64,000 bases of DNA from assembly GCA_002070955.1 (NCBI GenBank), contig MWEK01000013.1, forward strand, positions 1 through 64,000, in the 5' to 3' direction. This DNA comes from Planctomycetes bacterium ADurb.Bin069 (GTDB lineage Bacteria > Planctomycetota > UBA8108 > UBA8890 > UBA8898). A program made the translations under genes and the position numbers. A model generated the notes under the pieces. That model was not told the origin of the DNA, did not search any database, and saw nothing but the letters and a program-made list of their open reading frames with translations. Below, one piece after another: positions 15,586-23,264 of the stretch (within the stretch, counting starts at the first letter, position 1; each line of letters starts with the position of its first letter).

Positions 15586-18249
15586 TCACAACGTCGCGGC
15601 GAGCGCCTCCAGGCGCTCGAGCGTCAGTTTCCAGGCACGCAGAACGAGTTCGTTGAGCTCGACCCAATCGCGCCGCGCCTTGAACTCGGGGCCGGCGCTC
15701 GCAAGCAGCGCCGCCGTTTTCTCGAAGGAACCATCCCGGGCGAAATAGCTTTCCCTGAGAAGTTCGGCGGTCTCGGCCGCGGCCGCGACAAAGCGGAACC
15801 TGTCCGTCGTGTCGCGCAGATTCACGGCGAGAACGCCCGCGCTCAGGGGATAATCCGTCTCCTCGATGCGGCCCGTGCCGGCGTCGCGATAGCGCAGGTG
15901 AATCCTCCCGATGTCGCCCTGCGGATTCGTGCGCCGCTGGATCTCGTAGAGCACCGTCACGGTGGCGCCGGGCCCCACTTCGCCCGCGTCGACCTTGTCG
16001 TTCCGGAAATCCTCGTCCTTGATGGCACGCTTCTCGTAGCCGAGGAGCCGGTAGCGGCTCACGACCTCCGGGTTGAAAACGACCTGGATCTTGGCGTCCT
16101 GCGCCAGAACATCCAGCGTCTTCGGAAGATCCTCGTTGAAGATGCGCGCGGCCTCCTCGGGCGAATCGACGTACCGGTAGTTGCCGTTGCCCTTGTCGGC
16201 GAGAAGCCCGAGCATCGCATCGTCGTAGCTGTCGCGGCCGAAGCCCACCGCGGAAAGGTAGATGCCGCGCCGCGCGAACACGACCACCTTTTTCAGGATC
16301 TCCTCGGGTCCGCGGGCGCCCAGGTTGGCCACGCCGTCCGAGCACAGGATCACGCGGTTGAGCGCCTTGGCGTCGAAGGCCTCGTCGGCCACGCGGTACG
16401 CGAGGTCCAGACCCGCTTCGAGATTGGTGGCGCCGCCCGGAGCGAGGGACGCGATGGCGCCCAGGATGCGCCGCCGCTCCCTGACCGGCGTGTGAGGCAG
16501 GATCAGCGCGGGATAGGTGCCGTAGGCCACGATGGCCACGCGGTCCTCCGGGCCGAGCGCATCGACAAGGGCGCCCAGGGCGTGCGCCGCCAGGTCGAGG
16601 CGCGTCGGTCCGGTCCCGACCGCTGCCCCGCCGCCCGCCCGCGCGGCCATGGAGCCGGACACGTCCACCGCGAAGGTGAGGACGGCGTTCTTGCGCTCGT
16701 TCGGCCGGAGCTCCCTGGCCTTGACGGCGATTTTCAGGAGGTCGAGGCCCGCGCCGAAGGGCGAGGGGCCGCCCTCGCAGTAAACCGAGAACGAGGCCTC
16801 GGGGTCGGTCACGTAGTCCCCGGGAAAATAGTTGACGAACTCCTCGACGCGCACCGACTCCGGCTCGGGCAGCCTGCCCGCTCTGAGCGCATCCCGCGCC
16901 CGGGTGTAGGACGCCGTGTCCACATCCATGCCGAAGGTCGAGAGCCGATCGACGCGGGTGTCGACGAAGGGATTCACGCGGTAGCGCGCGCGAAACTCTT
17001 CCTCCGTCAGGTTCTCGCTTTCAAGGGACGGCGGCGGCACCGGCACGACGCGCGCCGTGAAGCCGCGGAGGTCGAGGTTCGCGCCGAGCGTCCGGTAGTG
17101 GGCATAGGCCCGCAGCAGCGGCTCCGCGCCCGTCGGGAGACGAGCCGGCGGCGCCGCCGGCTTACCCGCGAAGAGCCGTTCGTCAGAGGCCGGGGCTTTC
17201 GCGAATCCGCCCAGTACGTAGTTGCCGGCATCGAGGGCCGCAACAGCGTCGAGGTCCGTGGCCGCCCGCTCCTTTCCCTCGGACGCTCCCGCTTCTTCGA
17301 AATAAGAATCGAAATGAAAACCGCCGGTCCGTTCGGCGGCGCTCCTCCGTCTCGCGTCGGCGGGCATCGCGGCGGGCATCGTGGCGTCCGCCCCGCGAGG
17401 CTCGAGTTCCCTATCGCCGGCGCCGGCTCCCTTGGCCTTCGCAAGTTGTTGCTCAACGCCGCCCGACAACCGGGTGCGAACCGCGCCGGCCTCGTCTTTT
17501 TCCGCGACCCGGCGCCCGCTCGCGTCCTTCAGCTCGAGCAGCCCCCTCTCCCCAGCGACCGGAGGGTGCATGCTCTCCTCGGGATCACGCCTCTGGCCCG
17601 CGCCGACCGCGGACGGCGGTTTTTCCCCAGCGGGTTTCTCGCCGGCTTGATCGAAGCGCTTTTCATCATTGGCGACCCTGTCCCTGGGACGTCGATAGGC
17701 GGCCCTGCCCCAGCGCTGTCCATAGGCGCCCGCCGCGCCGCCGCCGATGCCGATCGCATCGTTGACGCCCACGGAACGTGCGCCGGAGCCCGCGGGTCCG
17801 CCGCTCCGCGCCGCGTCGCTCGGCGCCGGGACCGCCGCTGTGGCGAGTTGCCTGTTCATGGAATCGGGCGCAGACTGTGGGCGGCGATCGAGCGTGACGG
17901 CGTGATCCGTGGCCCTTGGCCCCGGCCCCTTGGCCGATATCAACAAGTGACCCAGCACAAGAAGCATCACCGCGGCACTGGCGGCTATTCCCGCGAGCCG
18001 GTACGGCCAGGCTCTCTTTCCCCGTCGAGCGCCGAGAACGCGCGCCATGCGCGCCGGTTCGAGCGCCCCCGCCGCTTCCTCCTCCGTCGACAGCGCCGCC
18101 TTGGCGAGGCCGAGCGTCCGGCGCAGATCCGCGAGTTCTCTGCGGCAGCGCGCGCAGCCGGCGAGGTGCGCCTCGACCTCGGCTCTTCCCTGGGCCGAAA
18201 GGCTGCCGAAGAGATAGGCCGTGAGTCTGTAATCGCGAAGGTCTTCCAT
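15586..18249 (-). CDS. Zinc-finger anti-sigma / TM / von Willebrand A (YfbK-like) protein
   Basis: Domains in order: an N-terminal anti-sigma zinc finger with His28, Cys32 and Cys35 (HLAGCARC, the H-x3-C-x2-C of ZAS proteins); one TM segment at about 80-103; a low-complexity Gly/Ala/Arg linker to about 400; a YfbK-type N-domain (VDTRVDRLSTFGMDVDTASY); a VWA domain with a complete MIDAS metal site (DVSGS near 525, Thr of GGATNL, Asp of CSDGVANLG); and a C-terminal DUF3520-like region. The finger lies inside the cell and the VWA outside the membrane, so the protein could hold the sigma factor and release it when the VWA senses a ligand or partner; this is inferred from domain logic. ATG 18249 shares one base with the sigma stop (TGATG), giving translational coupling. 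Length 887 aa. Confidence 0.88.
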   Translation of the reverse strand: MEDLRDYRLTAYLFGSLSAQGRAEVEAHLAGCARCRRELADLRRTLGLAKAALSTEEEAAGALEPARMARVLGARRGKRAWPYRLAGIAASAAVMLLVLGHLLISAKGPGPRATDHAVTLDRRPQSAPDSMNRQLATAAVPAPSDAARSGGPAGSGARSVGVNDAIGIGGGAAGAYGQRWGRAAYRRPRDRVANDEKRFDQAGEKPAGEKPPSAVGAGQRRDPEESMHPPVAGERGLLELKDASGRRVAEKDEAGAVRTRLSGGVEQQLAKAKGAGAGDRELEPRGADATMPAAMPADARRRSAAERTGGFHFDSYFEEAGASEGKERAATDLDAVAALDAGNYVLGGFAKAPASDERLFAGKPAAPPARLPTGAEPLLRAYAHYRTLGANLDLRGFTARVVPVPPPSLESENLTEEEFRARYRVNPFVDTRVDRLSTFGMDVDTASYTRARDALRAGRLPEPESVRVEEFVNYFPGDYVTDPEASFSVYCEGGPSPFGAGLDLLKIAVKARELRPNERKNAVLTFAVDVSGSMAARAGGGAAVGTGPTRLDLAAHALGALVDALGPEDRVAIVAYGTYPALILPHTPVRERRRILGAIASLAPGGATNLEAGLDLAYRVADEAFDAKALNRVILCSDGVANLGARGPEEILKKVVVFARRGIYLSAVGFGRDSYDDAMLGLLADKGNGNYRYVDSPEEAARIFNEDLPKTLDVLAQDAKIQVVFNPEVVSRYRLLGYEKRAIKDEDFRNDKVDAGEVGPGATVTVLYEIQRRTNPQGDIGRIHLRYRDAGTGRIEETDYPLSAGVLAVNLRDTTDRFRFVAAAAETAELLRESYFARDGSFEKTAALLASAGPEFKARRDWVELNELVLRAWKLTLERLEALAATL

Positions 18250-18815
18250 CAGAGCGCCTCCCTGGAACCCGCGAGCCGGAGGGAAAGCTCCTTCATAGCG
18301 CGGTGCAGGAGAAAACCGACGTTCGTGACCGTGAGTCCCGTGATCTCCGCGATCTCCCGGTAGGACTTCTCCTCCTGCACCTTGAGAAGCAGAAGTTCGC
18401 GGCAGCGCGGCGGCAAGCGGTCGATCGCCGCGCGAACCGCGGCCGTGCGCTCCTCGGCTTCGACGGCGCCCGACGGCGGACAGCCGGCTCGCAGCGCCGC
18501 GGGCCCCGCGCGGAACGTCTCGTGTCTGTCGGCCAGCGTCGCCCTGCGCATTCGGCTTATGCCGATGTTGCGCGCGATCTTCAGGAGCCAGTTGTGGCGG
18601 CGCTCGGCCGCGAGCAGGCCCGCGGGCCGGCGCACAACTTGGAAAAAAGTCTCCTGGACGACGTCCTGGGCACCGTGGTGATCGCCGCCTAGAAGCCGCG
18701 TCGCGAACCTGAGGAGCCGCCCCTCGTAGCGCGCGAGAAAGGAGCCGAGGAACTTGGAATCGCCGGAGGCGGCATACGCCCGCAGGAGATCCTCTTCCGT
18801 CGGCTCGCTCGTCAT
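18249..18815 (-). CDS. ECF-type RNA polymerase sigma factor
   Basis: Sigma-70 family, ECF group. Region 2 (about residues 5-75) has the core-binding and -10 recognition pattern, including GAQDVVQETFFQV and WLLKIARNIGISRMRR. Region 4 (about 125-180) has AIDRLPPRCRELLLLK and YREIAEITGLTVTNVGFLLH, the helix-turn-helix for the -35 box. There is no region 1 or 3, as expected. I chose ATG 18815 (188 aa) because MTSEPTEEDLLRAYAASGD matches normal ECF N-termini; the longer open frame upstream would add a low-complexity leader and begins inside the putative promoter. No strong SD precedes this start, so it is the weak point. The gene is coupled to the zinc-finger/VWA gene, its likely anti-sigma partner. 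Confidence 0.9.
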   Translation of the reverse strand: MTSEPTEEDLLRAYAASGDSKFLGSFLARYEGRLLRFATRLLGGDHHGAQDVVQETFFQVVRRPAGLLAAERRHNWLLKIARNIGISRMRRATLADRHETFRAGPAALRAGCPPSGAVEAEERTAAVRAAIDRLPPRCRELLLLKVQEEKSYREIAEITGLTVTNVGFLLHRAMKELSLRLAGSREAL

Positions 18816-18929
18816 CGCACCGCCGCGCTTCCGGTCCTCGTTCGGCAGACGCGCCGCCGCGGCCGCGGAAGGCCGCGGAACGCCGTCGCGCCTCATCGTA
18901 CACCTATAGTTATCGACCGCCATCTTCCC

Positions 18930-18957
18930 TTGGACCACCGGCGGCTCGCGCGGTTCC
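18930..18957 (-). promoter_or_regulatory. Candidate ECF-sigma autoregulatory promoter
   Basis: On the minus strand, GGAACC (18957-18952), 16 bp and GTCCAA (18935-18930). This resembles the sigma-E class consensus (GGAACTT, 15-16 bp, GTCTAA), with one mismatch in the -10. It lies about 115 bp upstream of the sigma start in the right direction, and ECF operons commonly drive themselves. The match is by eye only. Confidence 0.5.
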
Positions 18958-19060
18958 CGTAACGAATCAGCGCCGCCGCGGCCGCGCGCGGCGCGCTTTC
19001 CGGCGTCCGTGACAAAAGGATGTCGCTTGAGGGCGGGTGTTTCTTAGATCGAATCTTCCC

Positions 19061-19088
19061 TGGACAGCCGCCGGCGCCTGCGTACAAT
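19061..19088 (+). promoter_or_regulatory. Sigma-70 promoter for rhaA-rhaT
   Basis: TGGACA at 19061-19066 (5/6), a 16-bp spacer and TACAAT at 19083-19088 (5/6). Transcription would begin near 19095, leaving an approximately 80-nt leader before rhaA. Confidence 0.6.
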
Positions 19089-19100
19089 GTCCTGAGCGTG

Positions 19101-19151
19101 TCCGGCCGCGCCGGAGGGCCTTTTTACGGGAACCCGCTCTGCGGGCGCCCT
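19101..19151 (+). promoter_or_regulatory. Attenuator-like hairpins in the rhaA leader
   Basis: TCCGGC/GCCGGA (19101-19106 with 19110-19115) or alternatively GGCC/GGCC (19104-19107 with 19117-19120) can form a stem ending at a TTTTT run at 19121-19125. A second small hairpin, CCCGC/GCGGG, lies just downstream. AGGGC (19115-19119) could instead pair with GCCCT (19147-19151). This is a possible transcription attenuator; folding was judged by eye. Confidence 0.35.
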
Positions 19152-19174
19152 GGCTGTTGTTGCTGGGAGTCCCC

Positions 19175-20443
19175 ATGACCTCGCCGAAAAACCTCGGACG
19201 GGCGTACCAGTTGGCCAAGGAACGTTATGCCGCGCTCGGCGTCGACACCGACCGCGCGCTCAGGCGCCTGAAAAACGTCTCGATCTCCCTTCACTGCTGG
19301 CAGGGTGATGACGTGGGCGGCTTCGAGCACGCGGGAAGCGAGCTCGGGGGCGGCTTGGCCGTGACGGGCAACTACCCCGGCAAAGCCCGGACGGCCGATG
19401 AACTCCGCGCGGACTTCCTCAAGGCCGTCTCGCTGCTCCCCGGCCGGCACCGCCTGAACCTGCACGCCTTCTACGCCGAGACCAAAGGCAGGAAGATCGG
19501 CCGCGACCAACTCGGCCCCGCCCAGTTCAAGAACTGGGTCGCCTGGGCCAAGGCCCACAAGCTCGGCCTGGATTTCAATCAGACCTATTTCGCCCACCCC
19601 CTCGCCGCCGACGGGCTGACGCTGGCGCATCAGGACAAGCGCGTGCGAAAGTTCTGGATCGAGCACGGCATCCGCTGCCGCGAGATCGGCGCCTTCTTCG
19701 GCAAGACGCTGGGTTCGACCTGCCTGACCAACCTCTGGATCCCCGACGGATACAAGGACACGCCGGTGGACCGCAAGGCCCCGCGCGAGCGCCTGGTCGA
19801 GTCCCTGGACGCGATCTTCGCCAAGAAGATCGACCCCAAGCACAACGTCGACTCCGTCGAGCCCAAGCTCTTCGGCATCGGATCGGAAAGCTACGTCGTC
19901 GGTTCCCACGAGTTCTACCTCGGGTACGCCGTCTCGCGCGGCAAGCTCCTGTGCCTGGACGCCGGCCACTACCACCCCACGGAAGGCATCGCCGACAAAA
20001 TTTCGGCGGTCTTCGCCTACTTGGACCGGATCGCGCTCCACGTGAGCCGCGGCGTGCGGTGGGACAGCGACCACGTCGTGATCCTGAACGACGACCTCCT
20101 GGCCATCGCCCAGGAGTTGGTCCGCGGGGACTACCTGGAGCGCACCCACCTCGCCCTCGACTACTTCGACGCCAGCATCAACCGCGTCGCCGCCTGGGTC
20201 ATCGGCGCGCGCTGCTTCCTCAAGGCGCTCTTGATGGCGCTGCTCGAGCCCCTGAGCATGCTCAAACGCCTCGAGCTCAAGGGCGACAACACCGCGCGTC
20301 TGGCGATGTTCGAGGAGCTGAAGACCATGCCCGCGGGCATCGTCTGGGACTACTACTGCGACCTGTGCGGCGTGCCCGTCGGCCCCGCCTGGATCGACGA
20401 GGTCAAGCGCTACGAGCGCGACGTGCTCTCCACGCGCGTCTAG
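19175..20443 (+). CDS. rhaA: L-rhamnose isomerase
   Basis: Converts L-rhamnose to L-rhamnulose, the first cytoplasmic step of rhamnose catabolism; Mn2+-dependent TIM-barrel enzyme. It matches E. coli RhaA (419 aa) along its full 422 aa: SLHCWQGDDVGGFE, TGNYPGKAR, RLNLHAFY, LGLDFNQTYFAHP, LWIPDGYKDTPVDR, VEPKLFGIGSESY, LCLDAGHYHPTE, HVSRGVRWDSDHVV and YFDASINRVAAWVIG. ATG 19175 has GGGAG upstream and begins the family's normal N-terminus. It sits 10 bp before the rhamnose transporter gene. No rhamnulokinase, aldolase or AraC-type RhaS/RhaR regulator is in the window, so the remaining steps must be elsewhere. Confidence 0.97.
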   Translation: MTSPKNLGRAYQLAKERYAALGVDTDRALRRLKNVSISLHCWQGDDVGGFEHAGSELGGGLAVTGNYPGKARTADELRADFLKAVSLLPGRHRLNLHAFYAETKGRKIGRDQLGPAQFKNWVAWAKAHKLGLDFNQTYFAHPLAADGLTLAHQDKRVRKFWIEHGIRCREIGAFFGKTLGSTCLTNLWIPDGYKDTPVDRKAPRERLVESLDAIFAKKIDPKHNVDSVEPKLFGIGSESYVVGSHEFYLGYAVSRGKLLCLDAGHYHPTEGIADKISAVFAYLDRIALHVSRGVRWDSDHVVILNDDLLAIAQELVRGDYLERTHLALDYFDASINRVAAWVIGARCFLKALLMALLEPLSMLKRLELKGDNTARLAMFEELKTMPAGIVWDYYCDLCGVPVGPAWIDEVKRYERDVLSTRV

Positions 20444-20453
20444 AGGAGGAGCC

Positions 20454-21566
20454 ATGCTCGCTGTAACCGACGCGGCGGCCTATCCCGCCCTGGGCATCCT
20501 GATCTTCAGCCTGGGCGGCCTGGCGGGCGCGGTCTTCTACCTGCCCTTCAAGAAGGTCAAGGCCTGGGCGTGGGAGAGCTACTGGCTGGTCTACGCCGTC
20601 TTCGGGCTCCTGATCGTGCCGTGGGTCCTGGCGCTCGCCACCTCGCCCAACGTGTTCGCCGTTCTGAAGGCGGCGCCGGGGGGCGAGATCGCCTACTGCT
20701 GCCTGTGCGGCGCCGCGTGGGGCGTCGGCGGCCTGACCTGGGGCCTCATGATCCGCTACCTCGGGGTGGGGCTGGGACTGGCCATCGGCTGCGGGCTGTG
20801 CTCGGCTGCCGGGACCATCGTGCCCAAGGTCATCAACGGCGAGCTGGGGACGCTGTTCAACTCGAACGCGGGCTGGTTCCCCTTCTTCGGCGTCCTGGTT
20901 TCCCTCGCCGGCATCGTCCTGGTGGGCCTCGCCGGCAGGTCCAAGGAAAACGAACTGCCCGAGGAGGAGAAGAGGAAAGCCGTCGCCGAATTCGACTTCA
21001 AGAAGGGGATCACCGTCGCGATCTTCTCGGGCCTCATGAGCGCCGCCATGAACTTCGGCCTGCAGGGCGGCCAGACGATCGAGCGCCTGGCGCGCACCAC
21101 CGACCCGGTCACCTCCGTCGCCTGGAAGGGCATGCCCGTTCTCGTCGTCGTCCTTTTCGGCGGCTTCATCGTCAACGGCCTGTGGTGCCTCTTCCTCAAC
21201 CTCAAGAACAAGACGACGAGGGACTACGCTCGGCCGGGCGCGCCGATCGTCTCCAACCTAGTCTTCGCCGCCCTGGCCGGCGCCATCTGGTGCTCCCAGT
21301 TCATCTGCTTCAAGACCGCAGAGCCGCAAATGGGCAGCATTGCCTACGTCGGCTGGGCCGTTCTCATGGCGAGCCAGATCCTCTTCAGCACGATTCTGGG
21401 GATCTTCCTCGGCGAGTGGAAGGGAACCAGTGGACGCACGCGTTCGCTGTTGGCCAGAGGCCTCGCGCTCCTCGTCATCTCGGCGTTCATCGCCGGATAC
21501 AGCGGCTACCTCGCCAAGGAGCCTCCCGCCGCCGCGCCCGCCTCGGCCGCAACGCAAAGCCGGTAG
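20454..21566 (+). CDS. rhaT: L-rhamnose/proton symporter RhaT
   Basis: Inner-membrane sugar/H+ symporter of the drug/metabolite transporter superfamily. About ten hydrophobic segments are visible. Family landmarks include KVKAWAWESYWLVYAVFGLL near residue 40, GAAWGVGGLTWGLMIRYLGV, GLSAAMNFGL-type sequence in the middle and IVSNLVFAALAGAIWCSQF. E. coli RhaT is 344 aa; this one is 370 aa with a small Ala/Pro tail. It follows rhaA by 10 bp with the SD AGGAGGA, clearly one operon, and is followed 14 bp later by an NCS1-type permease gene. Confidence 0.93.
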   Translation: MLAVTDAAAYPALGILIFSLGGLAGAVFYLPFKKVKAWAWESYWLVYAVFGLLIVPWVLALATSPNVFAVLKAAPGGEIAYCCLCGAAWGVGGLTWGLMIRYLGVGLGLAIGCGLCSAAGTIVPKVINGELGTLFNSNAGWFPFFGVLVSLAGIVLVGLAGRSKENELPEEEKRKAVAEFDFKKGITVAIFSGLMSAAMNFGLQGGQTIERLARTTDPVTSVAWKGMPVLVVVLFGGFIVNGLWCLFLNLKNKTTRDYARPGAPIVSNLVFAALAGAIWCSQFICFKTAEPQMGSIAYVGWAVLMASQILFSTILGIFLGEWKGTSGRTRSLLARGLALLVISAFIAGYSGYLAKEPPAAAPASAATQSR

Positions 21567-21580
21567 CGCGCCTCGCCGCC

Positions 21581-23134
21581 ATGGCCGAGACTCCGCGCGA
21601 ACCCCTCGGCGAATACGAGCGCGAGCCCGTTCCGGAGGCGGCGCGCCTCGGCCTGTGGAGCTTCGTCGGCCAGTACGCCGCCGAGCATGTCGCCGGCACG
21701 GAGCTCATGATCGGTCCGCTCTTCATCGCGGCGGGCGTCGGCGCCTTCGATCTGCTGGCCGGTCTGGTGGCCGGCAACCTCCTCGCCGTCCTGTGCTGGA
21801 CCTTCCTGACCGCGCCCATCGCGACGCGCGCGCGCCTGACTCTCTACTATCAGCTCGAGAAGATCTGCGGGCGCCGCCTCGTCACCCTCTACGACCTCGC
21901 CAACGGCGCCATGTTCACGCTGCTGGCGGGCGCCATGATCACCGTCGCGACGACGGCGCTGGGCGTCTGGCTCGCCTTCCCCATGCCCGGCCTTACGGAC
22001 TATGCCCCCCGCGGCGCCGGCTGGGTTCTGGCCGTCCTGGGCATGGGCGCGCTTTTCTCGGTAGTGGCGGCTTGCGGGTATCGCTCCGTGGCGCGCTTCG
22101 CCAACGTCGCCGCGCCCTGGATCATCCTGATGTTCCTGGCCTTCGGCATCATGGGACTCAAGGCCCTCGGCGTCGCCTCGGTCCGCGACTTCTGGCCCCT
22201 GGCCGAGACCGTGATCTGGAAGGGCGGCGAACCCCTCGCCGGCCGGGTGAAGTTCACCTTCTGGCACGTGTGCTTTTTCGCCTGGTTCTGCAACGTGGCC
22301 TGGCACATGGGCATGGCGGATCTGTCGATCCTCAGGTACGCGCGCCGCTCCTGGCATGGCTTGGCATCCGGCGCCGGGATGTTCGTCGGACACTTTCTGG
22401 CGTGGCTGGCGGCCTCGATCCTGTACGCGCTCCAGATCCACGAAAACCCCGCCAACACCGATGTCCTGCCCGGCCCGCTCGCTTACCGCGTCTGCGGCGT
22501 GGCGGGGCTCATCTGCGTCATCATGGCCGGCTGGACGACGGCGAACCCGACGCTCTACCGGGCGGGGCTGGCGTTCCAGGCGGTGCTGCCCCGGCTTTCC
22601 CGCTTCCGCGTCACTCTCGGAGTCGGCCTCGCGGCCACGCTCACCGCGATCTTCCCCGCCGTGACCATGCGGCTCCTGGAATTCGTCGCCCTCTGGGGCA
22701 TGATCCTCATGCCCATGGGCGCCGTGATCTTCGTCGATTTCTGGTGTTTCAAGCGGCTGGGGCTGACACCCTTCCACGCGGAAGCCTCGGGCGCGAGCTT
22801 CAATCCCGCCGCGGCGATCGCCTGGCTGGCAACGCTGGCCACGTGCACCTATCTCGTGCTCAAGGGCGATGTCCAGATCTACTTCGTGAGCCTGCCGGGC
22901 TGGCTCATGGCCGCCGTCCTGTATCTGACGCTGAGCTTCGTCTTCCAGCGGCGCTTGCCGCCCGGGCGCAGCGTCGCGCAGTTCATTTCCGCGCTGGCGG
23001 CCGGCGCCGCCGTCGTTTCGGTGGGCATGCATTTCGCGGGCATGCTGACCCTCGGCGCCCTCCAGGTCTGGCTGCTTGCGGCGGCCGGCGTGTGGTTCGT
23101 CACCGCCCCCTTCGCCATGGAGCGCAACCCCTGA
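21581..23134 (+). CDS. NCS1-family (purine/cytosine-type) permease
   Basis: Integral membrane transporter of the nucleobase-cation symporter-1 type, 517 aa with about twelve hydrophobic segments. The N-terminus WSFVGQYAAEHVAGTELMIG and ANGAMFTLLAGAMITVATTA resemble the family core. The known family imports nucleobases, hydantoins, thiamine or related compounds with H+ or Na+; the substrate here cannot be told. Being 14 bp behind rhaT, it belongs to the rhamnose operon by position, so a sugar-derived or unrelated substrate is possible. ATG 21581 is chosen because it begins the hydrophobic protein; the open frame continues upstream antisense-like through rhaT. Confidence 0.8.
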   Translation: MAETPREPLGEYEREPVPEAARLGLWSFVGQYAAEHVAGTELMIGPLFIAAGVGAFDLLAGLVAGNLLAVLCWTFLTAPIATRARLTLYYQLEKICGRRLVTLYDLANGAMFTLLAGAMITVATTALGVWLAFPMPGLTDYAPRGAGWVLAVLGMGALFSVVAACGYRSVARFANVAAPWIILMFLAFGIMGLKALGVASVRDFWPLAETVIWKGGEPLAGRVKFTFWHVCFFAWFCNVAWHMGMADLSILRYARRSWHGLASGAGMFVGHFLAWLAASILYALQIHENPANTDVLPGPLAYRVCGVAGLICVIMAGWTTANPTLYRAGLAFQAVLPRLSRFRVTLGVGLAATLTAIFPAVTMRLLEFVALWGMILMPMGAVIFVDFWCFKRLGLTPFHAEASGASFNPAAAIAWLATLATCTYLVLKGDVQIYFVSLPGWLMAAVLYLTLSFVFQRRLPPGRSVAQFISALAAGAAVVSVGMHFAGMLTLGALQVWLLAAAGVWFVTAPFAMERNP

Positions 23135-23264
23135 CCGGCGCGGCGGACGGCCGTCCCCGGCGGCGCCGCGGCCCTATTGCGCTCCAAGGCTCAAGCGCGT
23201 ATCTTCAGCGTGTCGAACGAGGCCCCGGATCGCGGACAATTCCCGGCAAGAAAGGCGCACCGTC

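Larger units (their letters stand above)
18816..19174. other. Divergent regulatory region between sigma-factor gene and rhaA
   Basis: 359 bp without a gene. It holds the ECF-type promoter facing left (18930-18957), the sigma-70-type promoter facing right (19061-19088) and the hairpin-rich rhaA leader (19101-19151). AT-rich elements such as AACTATAGG on the minus strand near 18905 could form a second -10 for the sigma gene. Nothing else is recognised. Confidence 0.6.

Noticed and set aside
12554..15748. 1064-codon plus-strand frame opposite the 1131-aa gene
   Set aside because: Antisense shadow with no start signal, no motif and improbable composition.
15521..16345. N-terminal extension of the 1131-aa protein
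   Set aside because: The extension overlaps the VWA gene in another frame, while ATG 15520 has an SD and a signal peptide.
18250..18903. N-terminal extension of the VWA protein into the sigma gene
   Set aside because: Out-of-frame reading of the sigma gene; ATG 18249 begins the zinc finger.
18960..19040. tRNA or small RNA in the sigma/rhaA intergenic region
   Set aside because: No cloverleaf or conserved arm could be drawn; the other intergenic gaps were likewise negative for tRNA.
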